From: Alphaproteobacteria bacterium
GTDB taxonomy: Bacteria > Pseudomonadota > Alphaproteobacteria > UBA8366
Direction: 5' to 3'
Assembly: GCA_009377445.1 (NCBI GenBank)
Contig: WHUA01000001.1
Span: forward strand, 518,725-582,724
Length of the DNA stretch: 64,000 nt
This document shows positions 10,935 to 19,210 of the stretch, piece after piece (position 1 is the first letter of the stretch; each line of letters opens with the position of its first letter). The translations under genes and the position numbers were made by a program. The notes under the pieces were generated by a model, which saw nothing but the letters and a program-made list of their open reading frames with translations, was not told the origin of the DNA and did not search any database.

Positions 10935-11456
10935 ATGCCGGGAAATATGGAGATCGCCGAGGGCGATATCGCGGCGCTGGCCGTCGATGCCATCGTCAAT
11001 GCGGCGAACGAATCGCTGCTCGGCGGCGGCGGGGTGGACGGCGCCATTCACCGCGCCGCCGGACCGGAGCTGCTGCGGGAATGCCGTGGCCTCGGCGGGT
11101 GCCGCACGGGCGATGCCAAGCTAACCCAGGGATATGCCCTCAAAGCCCGCTACGTGATCCATACCGTGGGGCCGGTTTGGCACGGGGGCGGGCAGGGCGA
11201 AGATGCGCTGCTGGAAAGCTGCTACCGCCGCTCGCTCGAAGTGGCGTCCGAAAACGAAATAGCGTCGCTCGCCTTTCCGGCGATCTCGACGGGGGTCTAC
11301 CGGTTTCCGCCGGATCGCGCCGCCGTCATCGCCGTGGCGGCGGTGACGGCGCAGCTCGAGCGGTTCCCACGCATCCGGCGCGTGATCTTCTGCTGTTTCG
11401 GGGCGGACGCGGCGGCGCACTACGCGCGTGAGTTGGGCCGCCTTCGAGAGACGTAG
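10935..11456 (+). CDS. Macro-domain protein, probable O-acetyl-ADP-ribose deacetylase
   Basis: This is a single macro domain of 173 residues. The ADP-ribose site is clear: [30 protein letters not shown] (two adjoining segments) and the second loop [11 protein letters not shown]. The family (YmdB/MacroD type) hydrolyses O-acetyl-ADP-ribose or mono-ADP-ribosyl adducts. It has no signal peptide and should be cytosolic. The stop codon lies inside a dispersed repeat (11453-11524). It is convergent with phoB. Confidence 0.9.
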   Translation: MPGNMEIAEGDIAALAVDAIVNAANESLLGGGGVDGAIHRAAGPELLRECRGLGGCRTGDAKLTQGYALKARYVIHTVGPVWHGGGQGEDALLESCYRRSLEVASENEIASLAFPAISTGVYRFPPDRAAVIAVAAVTAQLERFPRIRRVIFCCFGADAAAHYARELGRLRET

Positions 11457-11524
11457 CCCGGATGCAGCGCCAGCGAAATCCGGGAACCGACACCCCGCAT
11501 TGCGCTTCGCTTCATGCGGGCTAT
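11453..11524. repeat. Dispersed intergenic repeat overlapping the macro-domain stop codon
   Basis: A nested foldback. TAGCCCG (11454-11460) pairs with CGGGCTA (11517-11523). Inside it, CCCGGAT (11457-11463) can pair with ATCCGGG (11478-11484), and CCGCAT can pair with ATGCGG nearer the right end. The GTAGCCCGGATG...ATCCGGG...GCGGGCTA form resembles a repeat seen between genes in many proteobacteria. A degenerate relative is at 31743-31768. Confidence 0.65.
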
Positions 11525-11528
11525 GAAG

Positions 11529-12224
11529 CTAAGCCTGCGCCGGGCATTCGATGGAATAGCCCGCGGCCCGCACGGTGCGGATCATGTCCTGCTCGCCCCT
11601 GCTGTTGAGCGCCTTCCGCAAGCGGCGGATATGCACGTCGACGGTGCGCGCCTCGACGAACACGTCGCGCCCCCAGACTGCGTCGAGAAGCTGTTCGCGG
11701 CTGAACACCCGACCCTGGTGCTCCATGAGGTAGCGCAGCAGGCGGAATTCCGTTGGGCCCAGGTGAACCCCGCGTTCGCCGCGATGCACCTTGTGCGCGG
11801 CAAGGTCCATGCGGATGTCGCCGCAGCGCAGCGTTTCGTCGCTCGGCGCCGGGTTGGCCCGCCTGAGCAGCGCGCGGATACGCGCCAGCAGCTCGGCCGG
11901 CGAGAACGGCTTCGTCACGTAATCGTCGACGCCGCTTTCGAGTCCGCGCACCTTGTCGGCTTCTTCGCCGCGCGCGGTCAGCATGATGATCGGCGTCGAT
12001 CGCGTCTCCGGCTTCCGGCGGATCTGGCGGCAGACCTCGATCCCGCTGGTCATCGGCAGCATCCAGTCGAGCAGGATCAAGTCGGGCGGGTTCTCGTCGA
12101 TGACGACGAGCGCCTCGTCGCCATCGCGCGCCTCGGACACGTCGAAGCCTTCGCGCTCGAGGTTGTAGCGGAGGAGCGTGACCAGGGCGGCCTCGTCCTC
12201 GACGATGAGTATGCGATGTCTCAT
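11529..12224 (-). CDS. phoB: Phosphate response regulator PhoB
   Basis: PhoB activates the phosphate-starvation regulon when phosphorylated by PhoR. The 231-residue OmpR-type protein has a receiver domain with the acidic pair E9-D10, phospho-acceptor Asp53 in LLDWMLP and the conserved VTKPF lysine. A winged-helix DNA-binding domain follows (about 130-228) with RTVDVHIRRLRKAL. It is the last gene of the phoR/pst/phoU/phoB series on this strand, 19 bp after phoU. Its binding site is found upstream of pstS. Confidence 0.97.
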   Translation of the reverse strand: MRHRILIVEDEAALVTLLRYNLEREGFDVSEARDGDEALVVIDENPPDLILLDWMLPMTSGIEVCRQIRRKPETRSTPIIMLTARGEEADKVRGLESGVDDYVTKPFSPAELLARIRALLRRANPAPSDETLRCGDIRMDLAAHKVHRGERGVHLGPTEFRLLRYLMEHQGRVFSREQLLDAVWGRDVFVEARTVDVHIRRLRKALNSRGEQDMIRTVRAAGYSIECPAQA

Positions 12225-12243
12225 GGCCGCGCGCGCCGCTTTC

Positions 12244-12960
12244 CTAGCCCTGGCCTTCGGCGATGGTGAAGCTCGGGTCGTCGCCTTTCGGGCGGTCGTC
12301 CGGAAGCTTCGTGCCCTTGACCTGGTAATGCACGGTTTCGGCGATGTTCGTCGCGTGGTCGCCCATGCGCTCGACGTTCTTCGCGATGAACAGGAGATGT
12401 GCGCAGCCGGTGATGTTGCGCGGGTCTTCCATCATGTAGGTCAGCAGCTCGCGGAACAGGCTGTTGTAGAGCTGGTCGACCTCCGCGTCGCGCCGCCATA
12501 CCTTGACGGCCTTGTTGGTGTCGCCTTCGAGATAGGCGTCGAGAACGTCCTTGATCATGGCCTGCACCATGCGCGCCATGCGGTCGAGGCCCGGCGCCGG
12601 AATGCGCGGCACCTGGCTGATCGCGATCGCGCGCTTGGCGATGCTCTTGGCGTGGTCGCCGAACCGCTCGAGGTCGGCCGCGATCTTGAGCGCGGAGACG
12701 ATGTGCCTGAGGTCGACGGCCATCGGCTGCCGCAGCGCCAGCAGGCGGACGACGAGCGCGCCGACCTCCGTTTCCAGCGCATCGACCTGGGCGTCGCCCT
12801 TGACGATGACCTCCGCCGATTCGGGAGCGCGGCGAAGGACGGCCTGGATCGCGCCGTCGAGCTGTGTCTCGACGAGGCCGCCCATGCGACCGATCAGGCT
12901 GTTGAGGTGCTTCAGCTCCTCGTCGTACGACTTGACGATGTGTTCGCTTGGATTGGCCAC
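12244..12960 (-). CDS. phoU: Phosphate transport regulator PhoU
   Basis: PhoU links the Pst transporter to PhoR and keeps the regulon off when phosphate is plentiful. The 238-residue all-helical protein has two PhoU repeats. Each contains the metal-binding E/D-rich segment typical of the family (for example RFGDHAKSIAKRA in the first and RMGDHATNIAETVHY in the second). It lies 13 bp after pstB and 19 bp before phoB. Confidence 0.97.
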   Translation of the reverse strand: MANPSEHIVKSYDEELKHLNSLIGRMGGLVETQLDGAIQAVLRRAPESAEVIVKGDAQVDALETEVGALVVRLLALRQPMAVDLRHIVSALKIAADLERFGDHAKSIAKRAIAISQVPRIPAPGLDRMARMVQAMIKDVLDAYLEGDTNKAVKVWRRDAEVDQLYNSLFRELLTYMMEDPRNITGCAHLLFIAKNVERMGDHATNIAETVHYQVKGTKLPDDRPKGDDPSFTIAEGQG

Positions 12961-12973
12961 TTTAATTCTCCGC

Positions 12974-13813
12974 TCAGCCGAACCGGCCGGTGATGTAGTC
13001 CTGGGTGCGCTTGTCCGACGGGTTGGTGAAGATGTCGACGGTGTCGCCGACCTCGACGAGGCTGCCCAGATGGAAGAAGGCGGTGCGCTGCGAAACCCGC
13101 GCCGCCTGCTGCATCGAGTGGGTGACGATGACGATGGTGAAGTTGGCGCGCAGCTCGTCGATCAATTCCTCGATGCGCGCGGTCGCGATCGGATCGAGCG
13201 CCGAGCACGGCTCGTCCATCAGGATGACTTCCGGCGAGACGGCAATGGCGCGCGCGATGCAGAGCCGCTGCTGCTGCCCGCCCGAAAGGCCGGTGCCGGG
13301 CTCGGCGAGACGATCCTTCACCTCGTTCAGCAGGCCGGCGCGCTCCAGGCTCGACATGACGATTTCGTCGAGCTCCTCGCCGTTGTTGGCGAGGCCGTGG
13401 ATCCGCGGGCCATAGGCCACATTCTCGAAGATCGATTTCGGAAAGGGGTTGGGTTTCTGGAAGACCATGCCGACCAGTGCGCGAAGCTGCACCACGTCGA
13501 TCGAGCGGTCGTAGATGTCCCGGCCGTCGAGCACGATCTCGCCGCTCACCCGGCAGATGTCGATGACGTCGTTCATCCGGTTCAGGCAGCGGAGGAAAGT
13601 CGACTTGCCGCAGCCGGACGGGCCGATCAGGGCCGTCACTTCGCGGGCGTTGACGTCCAAGTTGACGTCCATGAGGGCCTGCTTGTCGCCGTAAAACACA
13701 TTGACATTGCGCGCGGATATTTTCGTGCTCGGAATGTTGCCGAGCGCAGCTTCCGACCGGTCTTCGGTTTTTTTGTCCATAACCGCCGTCTTCAGTTCGA
13801 GATGTCTTGTCAT
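12974..13813 (-). CDS. pstB: Phosphate ABC transporter ATPase PstB
   Basis: This is the energy-coupling subunit of the high-affinity phosphate importer. The 279-residue ABC protein shows Walker [10 protein letters not shown], signature [14 protein letters not shown], Walker [14 protein letters not shown] and the switch histidine in [16 protein letters not shown] after Walker A is typical of PstB. ATG 13813 comes one base after the pstA stop; an internal ATG at 13780 would remove a variable tail of 11 residues. It works with PstA, PstC and PstS. Confidence 0.98.
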   Translation of the reverse strand: MTRHLELKTAVMDKKTEDRSEAALGNIPSTKISARNVNVFYGDKQALMDVNLDVNAREVTALIGPSGCGKSTFLRCLNRMNDVIDICRVSGEIVLDGRDIYDRSIDVVQLRALVGMVFQKPNPFPKSIFENVAYGPRIHGLANNGEELDEIVMSSLERAGLLNEVKDRLAEPGTGLSGGQQQRLCIARAIAVSPEVILMDEPCSALDPIATARIEELIDELRANFTIVIVTHSMQQAARVSQRTAFFHLGSLVEVGDTVDIFTNPSDKRTQDYITGRFG

Positions 13814-13814
13814 C

Positions 13815-15122
13815 TTACCACCGTCTTTCGAAGCGTTTGCGGAGGATGATCGCCAGCAGGTTCATGCAGATCAGGAAGGCGATCAGGACCAGGATCGCGG
13901 CCGAGGTGCGCTCGACGAAGGCGCGCTCGGCGCTGTCCGCCCACAGGTAGACCTGAACCGGCAGCACCGTCGCCGGGTCGAGCGGGCTCGTCGGGATGTC
14001 GACGATGAAGGCTACCATGCCGATCATCAGCAGCGGCGCCGTCTCGCCGAGCGCATGCGCCATGCCGATGATGGTGCCGGTCAGCATGCCGGGCATCGCC
14101 AGCGGCAGCACGTGATGCGTCACCGTCTGCATCCTGCTGGCGCCGACGCCGAGCGCCGCTTCGCGGATCGACGGCGGCACCGCCTTGAGCGCGGCGCGCG
14201 ATGCGATGATGATCGTCGGAAGGGTAATCAGCGCCAGCACCATGCCGCCGACCAGCGGCGCAGAGCGCGGCAGATGGAAGAAATTGAGGAACACCGCGAG
14301 TCCGAGCAGCCCGAAGACGATCGAGGGAACGGCCGCAAGGTTGTTGATGTTGACCTCCACAAGGTCGGTCCAGCGGTTCTTCGGCGCGAACTCCTCGAGA
14401 TACACGGCCGCCATGACGCCGAGCGGGAAGGCGAGCGCCAGCGTGATGATCAGGGTGAAGAGCGAGCCGACGACCGCGCCCCAGATGCCGGCAACCTCGG
14501 GGTTGCGGCTGTCGCCGCTGGTGAAGAAGCGCGTGTTGAACTTGAGCTCCAGGTCGCCCGTCGATTGGAGCGCCTTGACCCAGCCGATTTCGACGTCTTT
14601 GATCCGCCGCTCCGTTTCCGGGACCTTTTCCGACACATTGCCTTTGACGAACACGTCGATGTCGCCGGTCGCCGGCAGCCAGATGCGCTGCGTCGTGCCG
14701 ACGATCTCAGGTTCGTCGGCCACCATCTGCGCGAGGTCGAAGCCGGCGCTCGCGCTGATCATGCCGTTGAGCTTGCGCTTGTCGGCGCGCGACGTCACGT
14801 CCGGGAAGCGATGGGCGAGCGCGTCCTTGATCAGCGCATCGTAATCGCCTTGCCTCAGGACGGCCGGGTCGCCGGTTCCGCCCGGGTCCAGGTCGGCCTT
14901 GCTGAACAGGATGTCGAGCCGGACATGGGTCTGCAGGAAGGCGCCATAGCCGTTGCCCGCGATGCTGGTCAGAAGGGCCGCGAGGAACCCCATCGCCGTC
15001 AGGATCGAGATCAGGCCATAGATCCGGAACCGCCGCTCGGCGGCGTAGCGCCGCTTCAGGCCCGCCTGAACACGGTCGGCGGTGTTACGCCCGGTGCGGT
15101 CTTGCAAGATGGATTCAGTCAT
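13815..15122 (-). CDS. pstA: Phosphate ABC transporter permease PstA, long form
   Basis: One of two membrane subunits of the phosphate importer. The C-terminal half (about 200-435) is a standard permease domain, with the EAALGVGAS coupling loop that contacts PstB. The 435-residue length far exceeds E. coli PstA (296). The extra part is one N-terminal span (about 33-55) and a roughly 150-residue periplasmic segment, the DUF3333-type extension known in alphaproteobacterial PstA. ATG 15122 overlaps the pstC stop by 8 bp; an open frame upstream to 15215 lies within pstC. Confidence 0.95.
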   Translation of the reverse strand: MTESILQDRTGRNTADRVQAGLKRRYAAERRFRIYGLISILTAMGFLAALLTSIAGNGYGAFLQTHVRLDILFSKADLDPGGTGDPAVLRQGDYDALIKDALAHRFPDVTSRADKRKLNGMISASAGFDLAQMVADEPEIVGTTQRIWLPATGDIDVFVKGNVSEKVPETERRIKDVEIGWVKALQSTGDLELKFNTRFFTSGDSRNPEVAGIWGAVVGSLFTLIITLALAFPLGVMAAVYLEEFAPKNRWTDLVEVNINNLAAVPSIVFGLLGLAVFLNFFHLPRSAPLVGGMVLALITLPTIIIASRAALKAVPPSIREAALGVGASRMQTVTHHVLPLAMPGMLTGTIIGMAHALGETAPLLMIGMVAFIVDIPTSPLDPATVLPVQVYLWADSAERAFVERTSAAILVLIAFLICMNLLAIILRKRFERRW

Positions 15123-16497
15123 ATTTTTCCCGGTACTTCTGAACCACGCGCAGCGCGATGACGTTGAGCCCGAGCGTGATGATGAACAGGACGAGGCCCA
15201 GTGCGAAAGCCGCAAGGGTCTTCGGGCTGTCGAATTCCTGATCGCCGACCAGCAGGGTCACGATCTGCACCGTCACCGTGGTCACCGCCTCGAAGGGGTT
15301 GGCCGTCAGCCGCGCGGTGAGGCCGGCGGCCATGACGACGATCATCGTTTCGCCGATGGCGCGCGACACCGCGAGCAGGACGCTGCCGACGATGCCGGGC
15401 AGGGCCGCCGGCAGCACGACGCGGCGGATCGTCTCCGACTGCGTCGCGCCGAGCCCGTACGATCCCTCGCGCATCGACCGCGGAACCGCGGTGATCACGT
15501 CGTCGGAAAGCGACGACACGAAGGGGATGATCATGATTCCCATGACCAGTCCGGCGGCGAGCGCGCTCTCCGACGAGATCGTGAGCCCGATGGAGTGCCC
15601 GCCGTCGCGCAGGAACGGGGCGACGACCAGCGCCGCGAAGAAGCCGTAGACGACCGTCGGTATGCCGGCGAGGATCTCGAGCACGGGCTTGGCGACGGCG
15701 CGGAAGCGGGGTGCGGCGTATTCCGCCATGTAGATCGCCGACAGCAGCCCGATCGGCACCGCGACGAGCATGGCGATCGCGCTGATCAGGGCGGTTCCGG
15801 CGAAGATCGGCACCGCGCCGAACGAGCCGGCCGACGCCACCTGGTCGGCGCGCATGGCGATCTGCGGGCTCCATTCCAGCCCGAACAGGAACTCGATCGG
15901 CGACACCATGCGGAAGAACCGCATCGCTTCGAAAATCAGCGAGAGCACGATGCCGATAGTCGTGAGCACGGCGATGGTGGACGCCGCGATCAGAAAGACC
16001 ATGATCGTGCGCTCGACCAGATTGCGCGCACGGAGCTGCGGATGGATATAGCGCCGCCCGAAGGCGATGCCGGCAATCAGCAGCGTGACGCAGACGACCG
16101 CCATGGCGGCGAAGCTGGTCGCTTTCAGGCTGCGGTAGTGCTCCGCCGCGGCTTGCACCTCCGGGCTGGCGGTCGCGCTCGTCGCGCCACCGGCCGCCAG
16201 GTTGCGCACGTCGTTGAGCAGCAGGCTGAGCCGGGACGGCGGCAGGGATTGCGCGTCGGGAGGCAGCGCGGAAACGACGAGCGAGGTGATGATGGAGCTT
16301 TCGAGCACGAGCCAAAGCAGCACCGTCAGGAAGGCCGGGATGCCGCACCACACCATGACGTAATAGCCGTAGTAGGCGGGCAGCGAGTGCAGGTTCCGGC
16401 TGTTCCTGCCGGAGACCGCGTGGGCGCGCTGGCGCCCGATGGCGAAACCGGCCCAGGTGAGCAGAAGCAGGACGCCGATCAGGACGGTTAGTTGCAT
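15115..16497 (-). CDS. pstC: Phosphate ABC transporter permease PstC, long form
   Basis: The partner membrane subunit of PstA. The 460-residue protein has the permease domain in its second half, including REGSYGLGATQSETIRRVVLP, the ABC-coupling loop. The first half adds two or three spans and a periplasmic loop absent from the 319-residue E. coli protein, parallel to the PstA extension. ATG 16497 follows a GGAG sequence. The frame is open upstream into pstS, but that part is arginine-rich shadow. The stop overlaps the pstA start. Confidence 0.95.
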   Translation of the reverse strand: MQLTVLIGVLLLLTWAGFAIGRQRAHAVSGRNSRNLHSLPAYYGYYVMVWCGIPAFLTVLLWLVLESSIITSLVVSALPPDAQSLPPSRLSLLLNDVRNLAAGGATSATASPEVQAAAEHYRSLKATSFAAMAVVCVTLLIAGIAFGRRYIHPQLRARNLVERTIMVFLIAASTIAVLTTIGIVLSLIFEAMRFFRMVSPIEFLFGLEWSPQIAMRADQVASAGSFGAVPIFAGTALISAIAMLVAVPIGLLSAIYMAEYAAPRFRAVAKPVLEILAGIPTVVYGFFAALVVAPFLRDGGHSIGLTISSESALAAGLVMGIMIIPFVSSLSDDVITAVPRSMREGSYGLGATQSETIRRVVLPAALPGIVGSVLLAVSRAIGETMIVVMAAGLTARLTANPFEAVTTVTVQIVTLLVGDQEFDSPKTLAAFALGLVLFIITLGLNVIALRVVQKYREKYD

Positions 16498-16604
16498 CGC
16501 GCGCTGCTCCGTGTTCGCCGTTGCATTCGATTTATCGTTGTCGTGACGAGAAGTGGCGGGGAAATCCGGCAGCAGTCGAACTGCCGGATTTCCGCCGATA
16601 ACGG

Positions 16605-17645
16605 CTACATGGAGAGGTTGGACATGCCCACGGCGTCGGTGCGGGTCTTCTTCCGCTCCGCGTCCGGCAGCGGGATCAGGCCGCGGTCGGACAGATAGCC
16701 GTCCGGGCCCCATGCCTTCTCGCTGGTGAACTCCGCGACGAATTCCTTGATGCCCGGGATCTGCCCGACATGCGCCTTCTTGACGTAGAAGTAGAGCGGC
16801 CGGGAAACCGGGTAATTCTGCGCCGAGATGTTCTCGAAGGTCGGCTGCTCGCCGCCGACCACGCTGCCCTGGATCTTGTCGGCGTTCTGGTCGAGGAAGC
16901 TGAAGCCGAAGACGCCGAAGGCGTTCGGGTTCGCATCGAGCTTCTGGACGATCAGGTTGTCGTTCTCGCCGGCCTCGATGTAGGCGCCGTCTTCGCGGAT
17001 GCCCTGGCAGACCGCCTGATGCGCCTTCTTCTCGAGGTCTTTCGTCGATGCCTTGAAGGATTCGCAGCCGACTTCCATGACGAGCTCGTTGAAGGCGTCG
17101 CGCGTGCCGGAGGTCGGCGGCGGGCCGAGCACCTCGATCTTCGCGTCCGGCAGCGACTTGTCGATGTCGCTCCACTTCTTGAACGGGTTGGCGACGAGCT
17201 TGCCGCCGTCCTTGCCGCCTTCGGGGACCTGCTTGGCCAGCGCCAGGAAGAGCTGCGGCAAGGTGAACTGCGCCTGCGGCGCCTTCTTCGAGTTGGCGAC
17301 GACGATGCCGTCATAGCCGATCTTGACCTCGGTGATGTCCGTGACGCCGTTCTTGGCGCAGGATTCGACCTCGGATTTCTTGATGCGGCGCGAGGAGTTG
17401 GTGATGTCCGGATGTCCCACGCCGACGCCGGCGCAGAACAGTTTCAGGCCGCCGCCCGAGCCGGTCGATTCGACCTTCGGCGTGTTGAAGCCGCTGCCCT
17501 TGCCGAAACGCTCGGCAACGACGGTGGAGAAGGGGTAAACGGTCGACGACCCGACGATGTTGATCTGGTCGCGCGCCTCGGCGGCGCCGGCGCCGGCGAC
17601 GGCCATGGTGGCCAGGGCGCCTAGAAGGAGTGTTCTCTTGATCAC
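16605..17645 (-). CDS. pstS: Periplasmic phosphate-binding protein PstS
   Basis: PstS captures phosphate in the periplasm for PstCAB. The 346-residue protein begins at GTG 17645, eight bases after GGAG, with a signal peptide (KRTLLLGALATMAVAGAGA) and likely cleavage after AEA. The mature start INIVGSSTVYPF and ESTGSGGG carry phosphate-contact residues, and GPPPTSGTRDAF supplies the second phosphate loop. A TTG-type start further upstream would spoil the signal peptide. It is the first gene after the Pho box and is expressed with pstCAB-phoU-phoB. Confidence 0.97.
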   Translation of the reverse strand: MIKRTLLLGALATMAVAGAGAAEARDQINIVGSSTVYPFSTVVAERFGKGSGFNTPKVESTGSGGGLKLFCAGVGVGHPDITNSSRRIKKSEVESCAKNGVTDITEVKIGYDGIVVANSKKAPQAQFTLPQLFLALAKQVPEGGKDGGKLVANPFKKWSDIDKSLPDAKIEVLGPPPTSGTRDAFNELVMEVGCESFKASTKDLEKKAHQAVCQGIREDGAYIEAGENDNLIVQKLDANPNAFGVFGFSFLDQNADKIQGSVVGGEQPTFENISAQNYPVSRPLYFYVKKAHVGQIPGIKEFVAEFTSEKAWGPDGYLSDRGLIPLPDAERKKTRTDAVGMSNLSM

Positions 17646-17793
17646 GGTATGTGCTCCGTACGTCGTGGACAATTCGGTCAATCTCTGCATTCGCACGACC
17701 AGCAGCGGGTAGGGCCGGTCGCACCGGCTTCTGTGAAAGCCGTGTGACGGCCTGCTGCAGTCGGGCCGAATTTAGGTCCGCGCGGAGACTCAA

Positions 17794-17824
17794 ATACTAC
17801 GAACAGGTGACGGTTTTATGACAG
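17794..17824 (-). promoter_or_regulatory. Pho box and -10 element of the pst operon
   Basis: On the minus strand CTGTCATAAAACCGTCAC (17824 down to 17807) matches the PhoB-binding consensus, with two CTGTCA-like direct half-sites 11 bp apart; the second is CCGTCA. A -10-like TAGTAT follows at 17799-17794, at about the expected spacing. The start of pstS is 149 bp further on. The Pho box covers the TAA stop of phoR (17816-17818), so regulator and promoter share bases. Confidence 0.88.
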
Positions 17825-19183
17825 CCCCGGCCGTTGATCCTCGGCCCGCTCGCACGGCAAGGTCACGGTGAAGCGGGTGCCTTGGCCGATCTTGCTGTCG
17901 ATGGACAAATGGCCGCGGTGGCGGTTCACGATATGCTTGACGATCGCCAGGCCGAGGCCGGTGCCGCCGAGCTGCCGGCTGCGCGCGGCGTCGACGCGAT
18001 AGAAGCGCTCGGTCAGCCGCGGCAGGTGCTCCTGCGCGATGCCTTCGCCGTGATCGGTGACCGCGACCGACAGCTCGCCCTCGCCCGTTTCCGACGCCGT
18101 GACCTCGACCGTCGTGCCTTCGCGGCCGTATTTCAGCGCGTTGTCGATCAGGTTCTGGAACACCTGGGTAAGCTGGTCCGCATCGCCGGGCAGCGGTCCC
18201 AAGGCCGCGGGGATGTCGACCTCGATGCGCATGCGGCGTTTGGCGGCTTTCATGGACAGCATGTCCCGGACGTTGCCGAGCACCTGGCGCAGGTCTGCGC
18301 GGCCGCGCGGGCGCGTGTGCTCGTCCATCTCGATGCGCGAAAGCGACAGCAGGTCCTCGATCAGCCTCGACATGCGCTCGGCCTGCTCGTGCATGATGGC
18401 GAGGAACTTGTCCCGCGACTCGGGGTCGTCGCGCGCCGGGCCGCGCAACGTCTCGACGAAGCCGAGCAGGCTGGACAGCGGCGTGCGCAGCTCATGGCTG
18501 ACGTTGGCGACGAAATCGGCGCGCATCCGCTCGCCCATGCGGATCGGCGTCAGGTCGTGCAGAAGGATGAGCGCCCCCGACGCGCCCCCTTCGCCGAGCG
18601 GCTCGACCAGGGCGCTGTAATTGCGGCTCATCGGCGGCGGCAGGACGATCTCGGCGGCGAGGCTCTGCCCGTCGCCGAGCGCGGAGTCGACGGCGTTGAG
18701 CAGGCGGGGATGACGCAGGCCCGCGGCGAGATCGCGGCCGGCGAGGCGGGTTTGGAACGTCTCCTCCGCGGCGCGATTGGCGCGCACGACCTGCCGCGCC
18801 CGATCGACGACGATCAGCGGATCGGGCAGGGCGTCGAGGATGCGGTCGGCTGCCTTGCTCGCGTCGGCGAGGCGGCTCTCCTGTTCCTGCCAGCGCCGCG
18901 CCAGGCGGCGGAGCGACAATGCCAGGTCCGGAACGGTCGGCGCCTCTTCCTTGGGGTCTTCGCCATGCGTGGCGAGGCGGTCGATGCGCCGCCTGAGCAC
19001 GGCAAGGCCCGCCAGATGCCGCCAGGCCATGAGCCCGCCGGCCGCCAGCAGCACGATGGCGGATGCGATTGCCGGGCCCGGCGCGAGGAGATCAAGGAGC
19101 GCGAGGCCTGCGACGACGGCAAGGCCCGGCGCGGCGACGATCGCCGAAGCGAGAAGCAGGCGGCCGGTCTGTCGCTCGGGCAT
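17816..19183 (-). CDS. phoR: Phosphate sensor histidine kinase PhoR
   Basis: PhoR phosphorylates PhoB under phosphate limitation. The 455-residue protein has two N-terminal membrane spans (about 8-35 and 38-60) with almost no periplasmic loop, as expected for PhoR, which senses through Pst/PhoU. A PAS domain lies at about 110-215. The HisKA domain has phospho-acceptor His230 (ANVSHELRTPLSS), and the HATPase domain has N and G boxes (NLIDNALKYG, GGTGLGLAIVKHI). It lies 27 bp after maeB on the same strand, so it may be partly transcribed with it. The Pho box lies across its stop codon. Confidence 0.96.
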   Translation of the reverse strand: MPERQTGRLLLASAIVAAPGLAVVAGLALLDLLAPGPAIASAIVLLAAGGLMAWRHLAGLAVLRRRIDRLATHGEDPKEEAPTVPDLALSLRRLARRWQEQESRLADASKAADRILDALPDPLIVVDRARQVVRANRAAEETFQTRLAGRDLAAGLRHPRLLNAVDSALGDGQSLAAEIVLPPPMSRNYSALVEPLGEGGASGALILLHDLTPIRMGERMRADFVANVSHELRTPLSSLLGFVETLRGPARDDPESRDKFLAIMHEQAERMSRLIEDLLSLSRIEMDEHTRPRGRADLRQVLGNVRDMLSMKAAKRRMRIEVDIPAALGPLPGDADQLTQVFQNLIDNALKYGREGTTVEVTASETGEGELSVAVTDHGEGIAQEHLPRLTERFYRVDAARSRQLGGTGLGLAIVKHIVNRHRGHLSIDSKIGQGTRFTVTLPCERAEDQRPGLS

Positions 19184-19210
19184 GGCGGACCCTCGTCGAA
19201 GCGCGCGTCA

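Noticed and set aside
15115..17175. PstC as a 686-residue protein
   Set aside because: The extra N-terminal 226 residues are an alternative frame of pstS. ATG 16497 with GGAG gives the correct membrane start.
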